Shown here piece after piece: positions 53,871-62,753 of a stretch of DNA of 64,000 nucleotides. The first letter of the stretch is position 1; every line of letters begins with the position of its first letter. Under the pieces are notes generated by a model. It was not told where the DNA came from, did no database searches, and saw only the letters and a list, made by a program, of their open reading frames with translations. The position numbers and the translations under genes were made by a program. The DNA is from G965215045 sp965215045 (lineage in GTDB: Bacteria > Pseudomonadota > Gammaproteobacteria > JABABF01), in the NCBI GenBank assembly GCA_965215045.1, contig OZ244031.1, forward strand, positions 124,001 through 188,000, given 5' to 3'.

Positions 53871-55679
53871 ATGGGCATGAGTCGAGACGAATACCAGGCG
53901 GTGATGGATGGCATCAACCAGCGCTCCATGGAAATTTTCATGCGCAGCGATTTCACTATCGCCGACCGCCTGGAGGAACTCGCCGCCACCCAGGGTGACA
54001 AGCCGCTGCTGCTCTGGGGCGACAGCGAAATCAGTTATGCCCAGATGAATGCGCGCGCGGACGAGTACGCGCGGGTCGCCTTGCAGCACGGCATCCGCTG
54101 TGGCGATTGCGCGGCGATGATGTTCGAAAACCGCCCGGAGTTTTTCTATGCCTGGTTCGGGCTGCTCAAAACCGGGGCCACGGTCGCCCTGCTCAACACC
54201 CAGGCGCGGGGCCAGGCACTGGAGCACGCACTGCAACTGGTCGACGCACAGATGGTGTTCGTCGGTGCCGAGTGCGCGGGGCTCTACCGCTCTGCCGAAG
54301 GTCCTTGCCGCGAGCTGCCGGCGGTGCTGGTGCCGGACCCCGAACTGCAGACGGAACCGGAGACGCAGGGTTTCACGCCGTGGGAGGAGGCCCTGGAGGC
54401 GGCGCACCAGACGGTCTGCACCCCGGACTGCCGTCAGGGTCTCAGCACCATGGACACGGCCTGTTACATCTATACCTCGGGCACCACCGGCCATCCCAAG
54501 GCCGCGCGCATGAGCCAGGGCAAGTGGCTGTCCACCGGCTACCGCTGGATCGGCATGGCCGGGGTCTCAGCCCGGGATGTGTTCTACTGCGTGCTGCCGC
54601 TCTACCACGGGGCGGCGCTGATGTCGCTGTTCTCCACGGTGCTGGCAGTCGGCGGGCCGATGGCTCTGCGCCGGAAATTCAGCGCGCGCAATTTCTGGAA
54701 AGATGTCGCCCGCTACCGGGTCAGCGTGGTGCAGTACATCGGCGAGATGTGCCGTTACCTGGTCAATACCGCACCGGTGCCGGAGGAGAAAAACCACGGC
54801 CTGCGCTGCATGTTCGGTGCCGGCATGGGCCTGGATGTCTGGCGCAGGTTCACGAAACGTTTCGGCACGGAGGTGCGCATTTACGAGGGCTGGGGTGCCA
54901 CCGAGTCCAACGCCGGTTATACCAACCTCGACAACACGCCGGGCAGTTGCGGGCGCATCTCTTCCTGGGAGCAAGTACCGGTGCGCATCGTGCGTTACGA
55001 CGTCGAGCACGATGTCTACCCGCGCGATGAAAACGGTTTCCTGCAACTGGCTGATGCGAACGAACCCGGGGAGATTATCAGCAAGGTGCACGGTGCCGAC
55101 GGCACGGTGATCTCACCCTTCGAAGGCTACAGCGACCCGCAGGCGAGTGAGAAAAAACTGTTGCGCGATGTCTTCGAAAAAGGCGATTGCTGGTTTCACA
55201 GCGGCGACATCCTGCGCTGCGATGCCGAGGGCTATTTGTACTTTGTCGATCGCATGGGCGACACCTTTCGCTGGAAGTCGGAGAACGTCTCCACCACCGA
55301 GGTCGAGCAGCAGCTGTCCGCGTACGAGGACATCGAGATCATCAATGTCTACGGGGTCAACGTGCCCGGGCACGAGGGGCGCTGCGGCATGGCGGCACTG
55401 CTGTTAAAAGCCGGCCGTGAATTTGACCCGGATGCTTTTTATGCGGTGGTCTGCGAACAGCTGCCGCATTATGCGCAACCGCAATTTGTACGTATCTGTC
55501 CGGAGATGGACATGACCGGCACGTACAAGCTGCGCAAGGTGGACCTGCAGCGCCAGGGCTACGACCCGGGGCAGTTCGAGGATGCGCTGTACGTGCTGAA
55601 CCCCGCTGCCGGCCGCTATGTGCCCTACTCCGAGGACGCCCTGCAGGTGCTGGGTTTCGCCCCCGCTGCCTCTGCCTGA
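53871..55679 (+). CDS. FATP-like very-long-chain acyl-CoA synthetase
   Basis: 602 residues starting at ATG 53871 with AGGGGAG upstream. An AMP-forming ligase that activates a long or branched carboxylic acid as its CoA thioester. P-loop YIYTSGTTGHPKAARMSQGK, then the A5-type YEGWGATESNAGY, GDILRCDAEGYLYFVDRMGD, FRWKSENVSTTEVEQQL (the FATP version of the hinge motif) and GTYKLRKVDLQRQGYDP with the adenylation Lys. The FATP subgroup takes very-long-chain fatty acids or bile-acid or steroid-like acids, which suits the catabolic genes downstream. Confidence 0.86.
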   Translation: MGMSRDEYQAVMDGINQRSMEIFMRSDFTIADRLEELAATQGDKPLLLWGDSEISYAQMNARADEYARVALQHGIRCGDCAAMMFENRPEFFYAWFGLLKTGATVALLNTQARGQALEHALQLVDAQMVFVGAECAGLYRSAEGPCRELPAVLVPDPELQTEPETQGFTPWEEALEAAHQTVCTPDCRQGLSTMDTACYIYTSGTTGHPKAARMSQGKWLSTGYRWIGMAGVSARDVFYCVLPLYHGAALMSLFSTVLAVGGPMALRRKFSARNFWKDVARYRVSVVQYIGEMCRYLVNTAPVPEEKNHGLRCMFGAGMGLDVWRRFTKRFGTEVRIYEGWGATESNAGYTNLDNTPGSCGRISSWEQVPVRIVRYDVEHDVYPRDENGFLQLADANEPGEIISKVHGADGTVISPFEGYSDPQASEKKLLRDVFEKGDCWFHSGDILRCDAEGYLYFVDRMGDTFRWKSENVSTTEVEQQLSAYEDIEIINVYGVNVPGHEGRCGMAALLLKAGREFDPDAFYAVVCEQLPHYAQPQFVRICPEMDMTGTYKLRKVDLQRQGYDPGQFEDALYVLNPAAGRYVPYSEDALQVLGFAPAASA

Positions 55680-55756
55680 TACCGGTCCGGCGGCGGGCGG
55701 CGGGCAGAAGTGGTCGGCCGCTGCCGGCCCTGAGTGCCGGCGGTGCGCCCAAGACC

Positions 55757-56092
55757 TTATTGAAATACCGCCCCGGACTTCAGGGTGATCAGTCCCACGC
55801 CCAGCACCACCAGGGCGATGCCCGTCAGTGCTACCGGGTCCAGTTGCTGGCGCCACAGCAGGAAGGAGGCGAGGCAGACCAGGGTGACGCCGACACCGGT
55901 CCAGATCGCATAGACAATGCCGACGCTCATGACCCGCAGGCACAGGGACATCAGCACCAGGGAGACCACGTAACTCGCCAGTGCCGCCAGGCCCCAGCTC
56001 CATTTTTCAAAACCGCCCGAGGCCTTGAGCATCAGGGTGCCGGCGACTTCAAACAGGATGGCGTTGCCGAGCAACAGGTAGTAATACGACAT
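55757..56092 (-). CDS. SMR-family small multidrug/guanidinium-type exporter
   Basis: 111 residues from ATG 56092 (MSYYYLLLGNAILFEVAGTL). Four transmembrane helices with the essential Glu in the first (AILFEVAGTLMLKASGGF). YVVSLVLMSLCLRVMSVGIV, YAIWTGVGVTLVCL and VLGVGLITLKSGA follow. The GxYAxWTGxG motif is typical of EmrE-like members. It is preceded by a long leader holding a minisatellite. Whether it exports quaternary ammonium compounds, guanidinium or polyamines is not resolved. Confidence 0.88.
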   Translation of the reverse strand: MSYYYLLLGNAILFEVAGTLMLKASGGFEKWSWGLAALASYVVSLVLMSLCLRVMSVGIVYAIWTGVGVTLVCLASFLLWRQQLDPVALTGIALVVLGVGLITLKSGAVFQ

Positions 56093-56150
56093 GGGGGTTC
56101 TCCCGGGTTGAAAAACAAAAGCGGGGCGGCGGGTGCCGCGCATGTCAGCG

Positions 56151-56317
56151 ACGCCCCGAGGCGGAACTGCCACGCCCCGAGGCGGAATTGCCGAAGCCTC
56201 GAGGCGGAATTGCCGAAGCCCCGAGATGGAATTGCCATGCCCCGAGGCGGAATTGCCGGCGCTTCGAGGTGCCGTCCCGAGATGGAATTGCCAGTACCCT
56301 GAGACGAAATTGCAACC
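56151..56317. repeat. minisatellite of ~21-22-bp units upstream of the SMR gene
   Basis: About eight head-to-tail copies of a unit with core CCGAGGCGGAATTGCC, the last three more diverged or shortened (for example CCGAGATGGAATTGCC, CTGAGACGAAATTGC). It occupies the probable 5' leader of the SMR gene, between its ATG and a candidate -10 at 56342-56347. The copies differ by single bases. Confidence 0.8.
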
Positions 56318-56341
56318 CCTAAGCGGTATTTCCGTCGCCGG

Positions 56342-56347
56342 ATTATA
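56342..56347 (-). promoter_or_regulatory. candidate -10 box for the SMR gene
   Basis: TATAAT on the minus strand (CTATATAATCC). If used, the transcript would carry the whole minisatellite in its 5' leader. No good -35 is seen. Confidence 0.38.
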
Positions 56348-56427
56348 TAGAGTGCGCACTGCGGGTTCGGGTGCGATGTTTCCGCACGCAGTGCACGAAG
56401 CCCCGGGGGCATCGCCCGGGCCTTCGT

Positions 56428-56433
56428 TATAAT
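56428..56433 (+). promoter_or_regulatory. candidate -10 box for nnrS
   Basis: TATAAT (CGTTATAATCC) 60 bases before the nnrS ATG, back to back with the SMR promoter. No NNR/FNR-type dyad was recognised near it. Confidence 0.38.
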
Positions 56434-56492
56434 CCACTGCCGCTCGCTCCAGACCGGCGCACTTTAGAAAACCATCATCATCACCGCCCCGC

Positions 56493-57704
56493 ATGAACGT
56501 CCGCACTGAGGCCCCGACGCCGGGGGGTGCGGCATTCAGTTCTCCGCCATTCCTGCGCCTGGCCTTTAGACCTTTCTTTTTAGCGGCACTGCTCTACAGC
56601 GTCTTCAGCATGAGCCTGTGGCTGTGGCAGTACCGCTTCGGCTGGCCCGTGAACTTCAGCCAGCTGTCACTGGCGCAATGGCATGCCCACGAAATGATCT
56701 TCGGCTATGCGCTGGCGGTGATCAGCGGTTTCCTGTTGACCGCGGTGCAGACCTGGAGCGGACAGCGGGCCCTGCACGGCGGGCCGTTGCTGCTGCTGTT
56801 TGCGCTGTGGTTGCTGCCGCGCCTGGGGAGCGTGGTCCTGGCGGACTGGATACTGTGGGTCGGCCTGGTCTGTGCCGCCCTGTTCTACCCGCTGCTGCTG
56901 CTGGCCTTCCAGCAACCGATCCGCAAGGCGGCCGGCAAGCACCAGTGGGCCATCCAGGGCAAGCTCTGCGCCCTGTGGATCGCCCAGACCCTGTTCCTGC
57001 TGGCGGCCCTGGGCGTGTTGCCGCCCGCCTGGGGCAGCCCGCTGCTGCTGCTGGGTCTGTACATCGTCATCGGCCTGATCCTGATGATGGCCCAGCGGGT
57101 GCTGCCTTTTTTCATAGAGCGCGCCCTGCCTGAGGCACCCGCCATCGCCCGGCCGGTGTGGCTGAACATCCTGATGCTGGTATTGTTTTTCGTATTTATC
57201 TTCGCCGACATCCTGGGCTTTGCGCCCCTGGCCCTGTACAGCGGGCTGGCACTCGCCGCTGCCGGAGCGGGCAAGCTGTGGCTCTGGCATCGCCCCGGGA
57301 TCTGGAGCCAGCCGCTGTTGTGGGTGCTGTTCCTGGCCTACGCCTGGATCGTGCTGGGCATCCTGTTGCGCGCCCTGGCACCCCGGCTGGGCATGGACCC
57401 GTCCCTGGCACTGCACCTGATGAGCTACGGCGGCATCGGCATGATGAGTCTGGGCATGATCGCACGCACGGGCCTGGGACATACCGGCCGGGACGTGTAT
57501 GCACCGCCGCCGATCCTGCTGCCGGCCTTCCTGCTCCTGGTGGCGGGTGTACTGCTGCGCTCCTTTGCGCCGCTTTTGTGGCCCGCCGCCTACCCGGCCC
57601 TGGTACTGGCCTCCCAGTTACTCTGGATTCTCGCCTTTGCCTGTGTCCTGGTCTTCTATGCCGGGCCGCTGCTGCGCGCGCGTATTGACGGCAGGGATGG
57701 ATAG
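56493..57704 (+). CDS. nnrS: NnrS family heme-copper membrane protein
   Basis: 403 residues with about twelve hydrophobic helices. Family blocks: LRLAFRPFFLAALLYSVFSM, WHAHEMIFGYALAVISGFLL (His pair for heme/copper), TAVQTWSGQRALHG, AQRVLPFFIERALPE, HLMSYGGIGMMSLGMIARTG with a late His, and RTGLGHTGRD. NnrS proteins protect against nitric oxide and iron-nitrosyl stress and often accompany denitrification genes, but none is seen here. Convergent with the acyl-CoA dehydrogenase gene. Confidence 0.9.
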   Translation: MNVRTEAPTPGGAAFSSPPFLRLAFRPFFLAALLYSVFSMSLWLWQYRFGWPVNFSQLSLAQWHAHEMIFGYALAVISGFLLTAVQTWSGQRALHGGPLLLLFALWLLPRLGSVVLADWILWVGLVCAALFYPLLLLAFQQPIRKAAGKHQWAIQGKLCALWIAQTLFLLAALGVLPPAWGSPLLLLGLYIVIGLILMMAQRVLPFFIERALPEAPAIARPVWLNILMLVLFFVFIFADILGFAPLALYSGLALAAAGAGKLWLWHRPGIWSQPLLWVLFLAYAWIVLGILLRALAPRLGMDPSLALHLMSYGGIGMMSLGMIARTGLGHTGRDVYAPPPILLPAFLLLVAGVLLRSFAPLLWPAAYPALVLASQLLWILAFACVLVFYAGPLLRARIDGRDG

Positions 57705-57751
57705 AATTTTATAAAGTCTGTCAACTAGTTATAAGAATACATTCAAGTATC

Positions 57752-59497
57752 TTAAAACTGCTCTGCCGCCAGTTCCATCATGCTCCGGGCACCGTGTTCA
57801 ATGGACTTGGACAGGGACTGGATCTGCGGCAGCAGGTGTTGCATGTAAAACGCAGCGGTGCTGCACTTGGCGGCATAAAAGGGGTCATCGCCCGCTCCCC
57901 GGTCCAGGGCGGCATGCGCCATGCGGGCCCAGACCCAGGCGAGTGCCACGTGCCCGAACAGGTGCAGGTAGGCCACCGCCACGGCCCCGGTCTCATCGGC
58001 GGCCTCACGCCGCTCCACAACCCGGCGGGTGTCCTGTTCCAGCAGCGCAAGGGCCCGCTCCAGGGGATTCAGGAAAGCCTGCATGCCCTGCGTCTTGCGG
58101 GCGGCCTCGGCAAAGTGCCGCACCCCGGCGATGAAATGCTCGACGAAGAGGCCTTCGTTGGCCGTCACCTTGCGCTGCACCAGGTCCAGTGCCTGGATGC
58201 CGTTGGTGCCCTCGTAGATCTGGGTGATGCGCACATCGCGCACCAGTTGCTCGACGCCGGTCTCGCGCACGTAGCCGTACCCGCCGAAGACCTGCTGTGC
58301 CAGCACGCAGCAGTCGAAACCCTTGTCGGTGAAAAAGGCCTTGGCGATCGGGGTCAGCAGTTCGACCATCATGCCGGCCTGGCGTTTTTGTTCTTCGTCC
58401 CCGTGTTTTTCCAGGTCCATCTGCATGCCGATGTACACGCCCAGGGCGCGCGCGCCTTCGTTGAATGCTTTCTGGGTCAGCAGCATGCGCCGCACATCGG
58501 GGTGGACGATGATCGGGTCCGCCTGGTCCGGGCTCTTGTCGCCTCCGGCGGCACGACCCTGGAGTCGCTCCAGGGCGTAGTCCCGCGCCTTTTGGTAAGC
58601 GGCGTCGGCACAGCCCAGGCCCTGCAGACCGACCATCAGGCGCTCGTAGTTCATCATCGTGAACATCGCCGCCAACCCGCGATGCGGCTCGCCGACCAGG
58701 TGCGCCGTCGCGTCTTCGAACTGCATTACACAGGTCGCCGAACCGTGGATGCCCATCTTCTCCTCCACCGACAGGCAGCGCACCCCGTTGCGCGCACCCG
58801 GGGCACCGCTCTCATCGGGCAGGAACTTGTGCACCAGGAACATGGAGATGCCGCGCGAGCCGGGCGGGGCGTCCGGCAACCGGGCCAGCACCAGGTAGAG
58901 AATGTTCTCGCTGAGGTCGTGCTCGCCCGCCGTGGTAAAAACCTTGGAACCGCTGAGGGCGTAACTGCCGTCTTCACGCGCCACGGCGCGGGTGCGAATC
59001 AACCCCAGGTCGGTGCCGGCCTGCGCCTCGGTCAGGCACATGGCACCCGACCAGGCGCGGCTGTACAGCTGCGGCAGGCATTGCTGCTTCAGGGCCTCGC
59101 TGGCATGCGCATCCAGTGCCACCGCCAGCCCGTCGGTGAGCCCGCTGTAGAGGCTGAAAGAGTTGTCCGCAGCACTGAGCATTTCGTTGATCAGCACGCA
59201 GACCATGTACGACATACCCTCTCCGCCGTAGGCCGGGTTGCCGCCCAGTCCGCCCCAGCCGCCTTCGCTGAGTGCCCGGTAGGCCTCCCGGTAACCGTCC
59301 GGGGTCTTTACTTCGCCATCGGCAAAACACACGCCCTGGGCATCGGCCGTCCGGCGCAGCGGACTGATCATCTCCGCGGCCAGCTTGCCGACTTCGCCCA
59401 GCACGCTGAGGGCCAGGTCCGGCCCCAGGTCTGCGAAGGCCGGCAGCGAATCCCAGAAACCGGCGGCGTCGAACACGTCTTCCAGCAGGAATTGCAT
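57752..59497 (-). CDS. acyl-CoA dehydrogenase
   Basis: 581-residue FAD enzyme that introduces the alpha-beta double bond in an acyl-CoA. GGNPAYGGEGMSY, AMCLTEAQAGTDLGLIRTRA (FAD/substrate region), SGSKVFTTAGEHDLSENI, VFGGYGYVRETGVEQLVRDV and ITQIYEGTNGIQALDLVQRK, where the Glu of YEGT is the usual catalytic base. Length and the C-terminal domain place it with the longer ~580-600-residue dehydrogenases of fatty-acid catabolism. It lies in tandem with the acyl-CoA ligase gene, in the same direction. Confidence 0.88.
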   Translation of the reverse strand: MQFLLEDVFDAAGFWDSLPAFADLGPDLALSVLGEVGKLAAEMISPLRRTADAQGVCFADGEVKTPDGYREAYRALSEGGWGGLGGNPAYGGEGMSYMVCVLINEMLSAADNSFSLYSGLTDGLAVALDAHASEALKQQCLPQLYSRAWSGAMCLTEAQAGTDLGLIRTRAVAREDGSYALSGSKVFTTAGEHDLSENILYLVLARLPDAPPGSRGISMFLVHKFLPDESGAPGARNGVRCLSVEEKMGIHGSATCVMQFEDATAHLVGEPHRGLAAMFTMMNYERLMVGLQGLGCADAAYQKARDYALERLQGRAAGGDKSPDQADPIIVHPDVRRMLLTQKAFNEGARALGVYIGMQMDLEKHGDEEQKRQAGMMVELLTPIAKAFFTDKGFDCCVLAQQVFGGYGYVRETGVEQLVRDVRITQIYEGTNGIQALDLVQRKVTANEGLFVEHFIAGVRHFAEAARKTQGMQAFLNPLERALALLEQDTRRVVERREAADETGAVAVAYLHLFGHVALAWVWARMAHAALDRGAGDDPFYAAKCSTAAFYMQHLLPQIQSLSKSIEHGARSMMELAAEQF

Positions 59498-59596
59498 GTC
59501 CGCAGCGGCGGGCGATATTCACTCATGGAAAATCCCGGTCAAACAGCAGGCAAACCCAGTGCGGCATAGTACTGCACGCCGGCGGCGGTGCAGTGC

Positions 59597-61147
59597 TCAC
59601 GACGCCGGCACATCGCGCAGTTCGCGCTTGAGAATCTTCCCGGTGGCACTCATCGGCAGGCTCTGCCGGAACTCGATCAGGCGCGGGTACTTGTACGCCG
59701 CCACCCGCTCCCGGGTCCATTGCTGCAATTCTTCGGTGCCGATGTCACAGCCTTCCTTCAGCACCACGAAGGCCTTGATCTCCTCGCCGTATTTCGAGTC
59801 GGGCACGCCGACCACGGCGACCAGGGAAACCGCCTCGTGCTGTGTCATCAGCTCTTCCAACTCCCGGGGATAGATGTTGCGCCCGCCGCGGATGATCAGG
59901 TCCTTGATGCGGTCGACAATGTAGAGCCGTCCCTCCTCGTCACACTCCGCCACGTCCCCGGTGTGCAACCAGCCCCCGCGCAGGGCCTGGGTGCTGGCCT
60001 CGGGGTTCTTGTAATAGCCTTTCATCACGTTGTGTCCGCGGCACAACAGTTCGCCGCGCTGGCCCGCGGGCACGGGGTTGCCCTGTGGGTCGGCGATGCG
60101 CACCTCGACGCCCCACAGCGGCCGGCCGATGGAACCGATCCGGGGCGGGGCCGGCGGTGCGTTGAAAGCGATCACCGGGGAACTCTCCGACAGGCCGTAG
60201 CCCTCGTAGATCGGCTGAGCGAAACGCTGTTCGAAATCTTCAGCGAGCTGTACCGGCAGTGCACCGCCGCCGGAGACGCACAGGCGCAGGCGCTGGCGTG
60301 CGGCGTCGATCAAGGCCTCGTCCGTGCATTGCAGCAGCGCCCAGTACATGGTCGGCACCCCGGCGAAGATGCTGATCCCCTCTTGGGCCATGGTCTGCAG
60401 CACCTGTTCGGCATCGAAACGCGGCAGCAACACGTTGGCGACGCCGCCCATCACCATGGTGTTCATCAGGCAGCTCTGGCCGAAAATGTGAAACAGCGGC
60501 AACACGGTCAACACGCGATCTTCGACTCCCAGTTGGAACAGTCCCTGTGCCAGGTGGGCGTTCCAGCCCAGGTTGGAATGGCTGAGTTCCGCCCCCTTGG
60601 GCCGCCCCGTGGTGCCCGAGGTGTAGACGATGACCGCGGTGTCATCGGCAGCGGTCTGCACCGTGTCGAAGGTATCGGGCCGCTCCTCCAGCAGTTCCCC
60701 CAGGCTCAGCGTGTCCGGGAACGGCGACTCCTTCTCCGAGGGTGGCGGGATGTAGACAAAATGCCGCACCCCGGGGGCCTGCCGGAAGGCGGCATAGCCC
60801 GTGCTCGCCAGCGGCAGGGTCTCGGTATCGGCGAAACACAGGTAACAGACCGCATCCGAGTCCTGCAGTTGTGCGGCCACCTCCTCCTCCTTGAGCAGGA
60901 TGCTGAGCGGCACCACCACCCCGCCCGCCTTGAGGATGCCGTAATACAGTACCGGGAACCAGGGAATGTTGGGACAGCTGAGGGCGACTTTTTCGCCCGC
61001 CGACAGGCCCAGTCCCCGCAAGCCGGCGGCCGCCTGGTTGGCGAGCGTGTTGAGCAGGCTGAAATTGAGGCGCAGTTCCTGGAAGGCGATCGCCTCGCGC
61101 TCGGGGAAATTGCGGGCGGCGTGTTCCAGTGCGGCGGCCAGGTTCAT
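59597..61147 (-). CDS. acyl-CoA synthetase / long-chain-fatty-acid-CoA ligase
   Basis: 516 residues from ATG 61147 (MNLAAALEHAARNFPEREAI); the open frame extends upstream across the divergent promoter region and is not coding there. AMP-binding motif VIVYTSGTTGRPKGAELSH, then YEGYGLSESSPVIAFN, GWLHTGDVAECDEEGRLYIV, DRIKDLIIRGGRNIYPRELE and LPMSATGKILKREL with the catalytic Lys. It supplies CoA thioesters to the dehydrogenase and probably to the divergently encoded hydratase/thiolase genes. The substrate may be a fatty acid or a steroid or terpenoid side chain. Confidence 0.88.
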   Translation of the reverse strand: MNLAAALEHAARNFPEREAIAFQELRLNFSLLNTLANQAAAGLRGLGLSAGEKVALSCPNIPWFPVLYYGILKAGGVVVPLSILLKEEEVAAQLQDSDAVCYLCFADTETLPLASTGYAAFRQAPGVRHFVYIPPPSEKESPFPDTLSLGELLEERPDTFDTVQTAADDTAVIVYTSGTTGRPKGAELSHSNLGWNAHLAQGLFQLGVEDRVLTVLPLFHIFGQSCLMNTMVMGGVANVLLPRFDAEQVLQTMAQEGISIFAGVPTMYWALLQCTDEALIDAARQRLRLCVSGGGALPVQLAEDFEQRFAQPIYEGYGLSESSPVIAFNAPPAPPRIGSIGRPLWGVEVRIADPQGNPVPAGQRGELLCRGHNVMKGYYKNPEASTQALRGGWLHTGDVAECDEEGRLYIVDRIKDLIIRGGRNIYPRELEELMTQHEAVSLVAVVGVPDSKYGEEIKAFVVLKEGCDIGTEELQQWTRERVAAYKYPRLIEFRQSLPMSATGKILKRELRDVPAS

Positions 61148-61282
61148 CAACACAACTCCGGCCCCGAACCAGGGGCCTGCAGCGAAACGCGGGGCGGCGA
61201 GCGGCGGGCCGGTCGCCGGGCGTTTCCAGGCCGGCAAGCGGACATTTCCGGGGGCGGCAAAGGCGGCACCCGGGCCGGGCAA

Positions 61283-61301
61283 AATTATACCTACTATAAT
61301 T
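61283..61301. promoter_or_regulatory. divergent promoter with perfect AT-rich inverted repeat
   Basis: AATTATA-CCTAC-TATAATT, a perfect 7-bp dyad in a very GC-rich stretch. Its right arm gives a rightward TATAAT (61295-61300), its left arm a leftward TATAAT (61284-61289), so both gene sets have a -10 in the same palindrome. It could also be a repressor site. No consensus -35 on either side. Confidence 0.55.
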
Positions 61302-61324
61302 GCCGCCGGCCGACCGGTGATACG

Positions 61325-62299
61325 ATGAGCCCCGAACAAGAAGCGAACAACAGCCCGGACCTGCAGCAATACGTGGGCAATGAATCCGGGCCGTACCGTG
61401 CCTGGGACAAGGTGAACCAGGCCATGATCCGGCACTGGTGCGACGCCATGGGCGACCGCAACCCCATTTACACCGACCCCGAAGCCGCCCGCAGTGCCGG
61501 CTTTGAGCGGGTGGTCGCCCCGCCCGCCATGCTCCAGGCGTGGACCCTGTATAACCTCAACCGGGAGTCCGCACCCGGCTCGGACGACGCCCACGTGTTC
61601 GCAGTCCTGGACGTGATCGAAAGCATGGGATACCCGGCGATCGTGGCGGTCAACTGTGAACAGGAGTACGAACGCTACCTGGAAGAAGGCGACGAAGTCT
61701 GGAACCGCGCCCGCCTGGAGTCGGTGTCCGAGGAAAAAACCACCGCCCTGGGCAAAGGGTTTTTCGTCACCGAGATCTCGGAATATTTCAACCAGCGGGA
61801 CGAATTGGTCGGGCGCATGCTGTTCCGGGTGTTCAAGTTCCGTCCCCACCCGCGACCTGCGACCGAGGCCGCAGCCGAAGAGCCGGGCAAGCCGCCGGCG
61901 ATGCGGCGCATGCGCCCGGTGCGCAACCAGGACAACAACTTCTTCTGGGAGGGCGTGGAGAAAGGCGAACTGCGCATCCAGAAATGCGAGGCCTGTGGCA
62001 CGCTGCGCCACCCGCCGGCACCGATGTGCCCGGCCTGCCAGTCGCCCGAGTGGGGCGTCGTGGTCTCCAGCGGACGCGGCGAAGTGTACAGTTACGCGGT
62101 CATGCACCAACCGCCGATCCCGCCGTTTGACTACCCCAATCCGATCGTGCTCGTGGAACTGGAAGAAGGCACGCGCCTGGTCAGCAACCTGGTGGAAGCA
62201 AAGCCCGAAGAGCTACGCATCGGCCTGCCCGTGGAGGTGCTCTACCCCGAGGTCGAGGAAGGCCTGGCACTGCCCCAGTTCCGCCCGCGCTCGCAGTAG
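61325..62299 (+). CDS. MaoC-like / DUF35 OB-fold two-domain protein (ChsH2-like)
   Basis: 324 residues from ATG 61325. The N-terminal hotdog domain (IRHWCDAMGDRNPIYTDPEA, VVAPPAMLQAWTLYNLNRE) resembles MaoC hydratases. A linker (~180-200) leads to a DUF35 domain with a zinc-ribbon (IQKCEACGTLRHPPAPMCPA, four Cys) and an OB-fold (GRGEVYSYAVMHQPPIPPF). This fusion is the layout of ChsH2 of steroid degraders, which forms a hydratase with a small MaoC partner and docks the Ltp2 aldolase via DUF35. Both partners follow here in order. Confidence 0.84.
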   Translation: MSPEQEANNSPDLQQYVGNESGPYRAWDKVNQAMIRHWCDAMGDRNPIYTDPEAARSAGFERVVAPPAMLQAWTLYNLNRESAPGSDDAHVFAVLDVIESMGYPAIVAVNCEQEYERYLEEGDEVWNRARLESVSEEKTTALGKGFFVTEISEYFNQRDELVGRMLFRVFKFRPHPRPATEAAAEEPGKPPAMRRMRPVRNQDNNFFWEGVEKGELRIQKCEACGTLRHPPAPMCPACQSPEWGVVVSSGRGEVYSYAVMHQPPIPPFDYPNPIVLVELEEGTRLVSNLVEAKPEELRIGLPVEVLYPEVEEGLALPQFRPRSQ

Positions 62300-62324
62300 A
62301 GAGAAGACCAGGAAAGCCTGCCGC

Positions 62325-62750
62325 ATGAGCCAGACACCCGCCTTCGCCGCACTGCAGCCCGGCGATGAACTGCCCTCCCTGGAGATCCCGATCACCCCCA
62401 CGCTGATCGTCAGCGGTGCCATCGCCTCGCGCGATTTTTACGCGATTCACCACGACCGGAAGTTCGCACAGGAACTGGGCTCCCCGGACATATTCATGAA
62501 CATCCTGACCACCAACGGCCTGGTCGGACGCTACATCACCGACTGGAGCGGGCCGGGTTCGCGTCTCAAGAAAATCGCCATTCGCCTGGGCGTGCCGAAC
62601 TACCCGGGCGACACCATGCGCATGAGCGGAAAAATTACCGCCCGGGACGAGAAACAACGCACGGTAGAGGTGGAGCTGTACGGCAAGAACAGCATGGGCA
62701 ACCACGTCAGCGGCACGGCCGTGGTCGAATTCACCGCCGCCGGGGACTGA
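62325..62750 (+). CDS. MaoC-like hydratase small subunit (ChsH1-like)
   Basis: 141-residue single hotdog domain. PGDELPSLEIPITPTLIVSG, IASRDFYAIHHDRKFAQELG (the D-x-x-x-I-H-x-D hydratase motif), SPDIFMNILTTNGLVGRYIT and MSGKITARDEKQRTVEVEL. It lies between the ChsH2-like and thiolase-like genes, 25 and 3 bases from them. It probably carries the catalytic Asp/His while the larger partner's MaoC half shapes the substrate pocket, as in ChsH1-ChsH2. Confidence 0.85.
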   Translation: MSQTPAFAALQPGDELPSLEIPITPTLIVSGAIASRDFYAIHHDRKFAQELGSPDIFMNILTTNGLVGRYITDWSGPGSRLKKIAIRLGVPNYPGDTMRMSGKITARDEKQRTVEVELYGKNSMGNHVSGTAVVEFTAAGD

Positions 62751-62753
62751 GCC

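Noticed and set aside
59588..61324. Upstream 579 codons of the open frame leading into the ChsH2-like gene
   Set aside because: They are antisense to the acyl-CoA ligase and cross the divergent promoter palindrome. Family similarity begins at the ATG at 61325.
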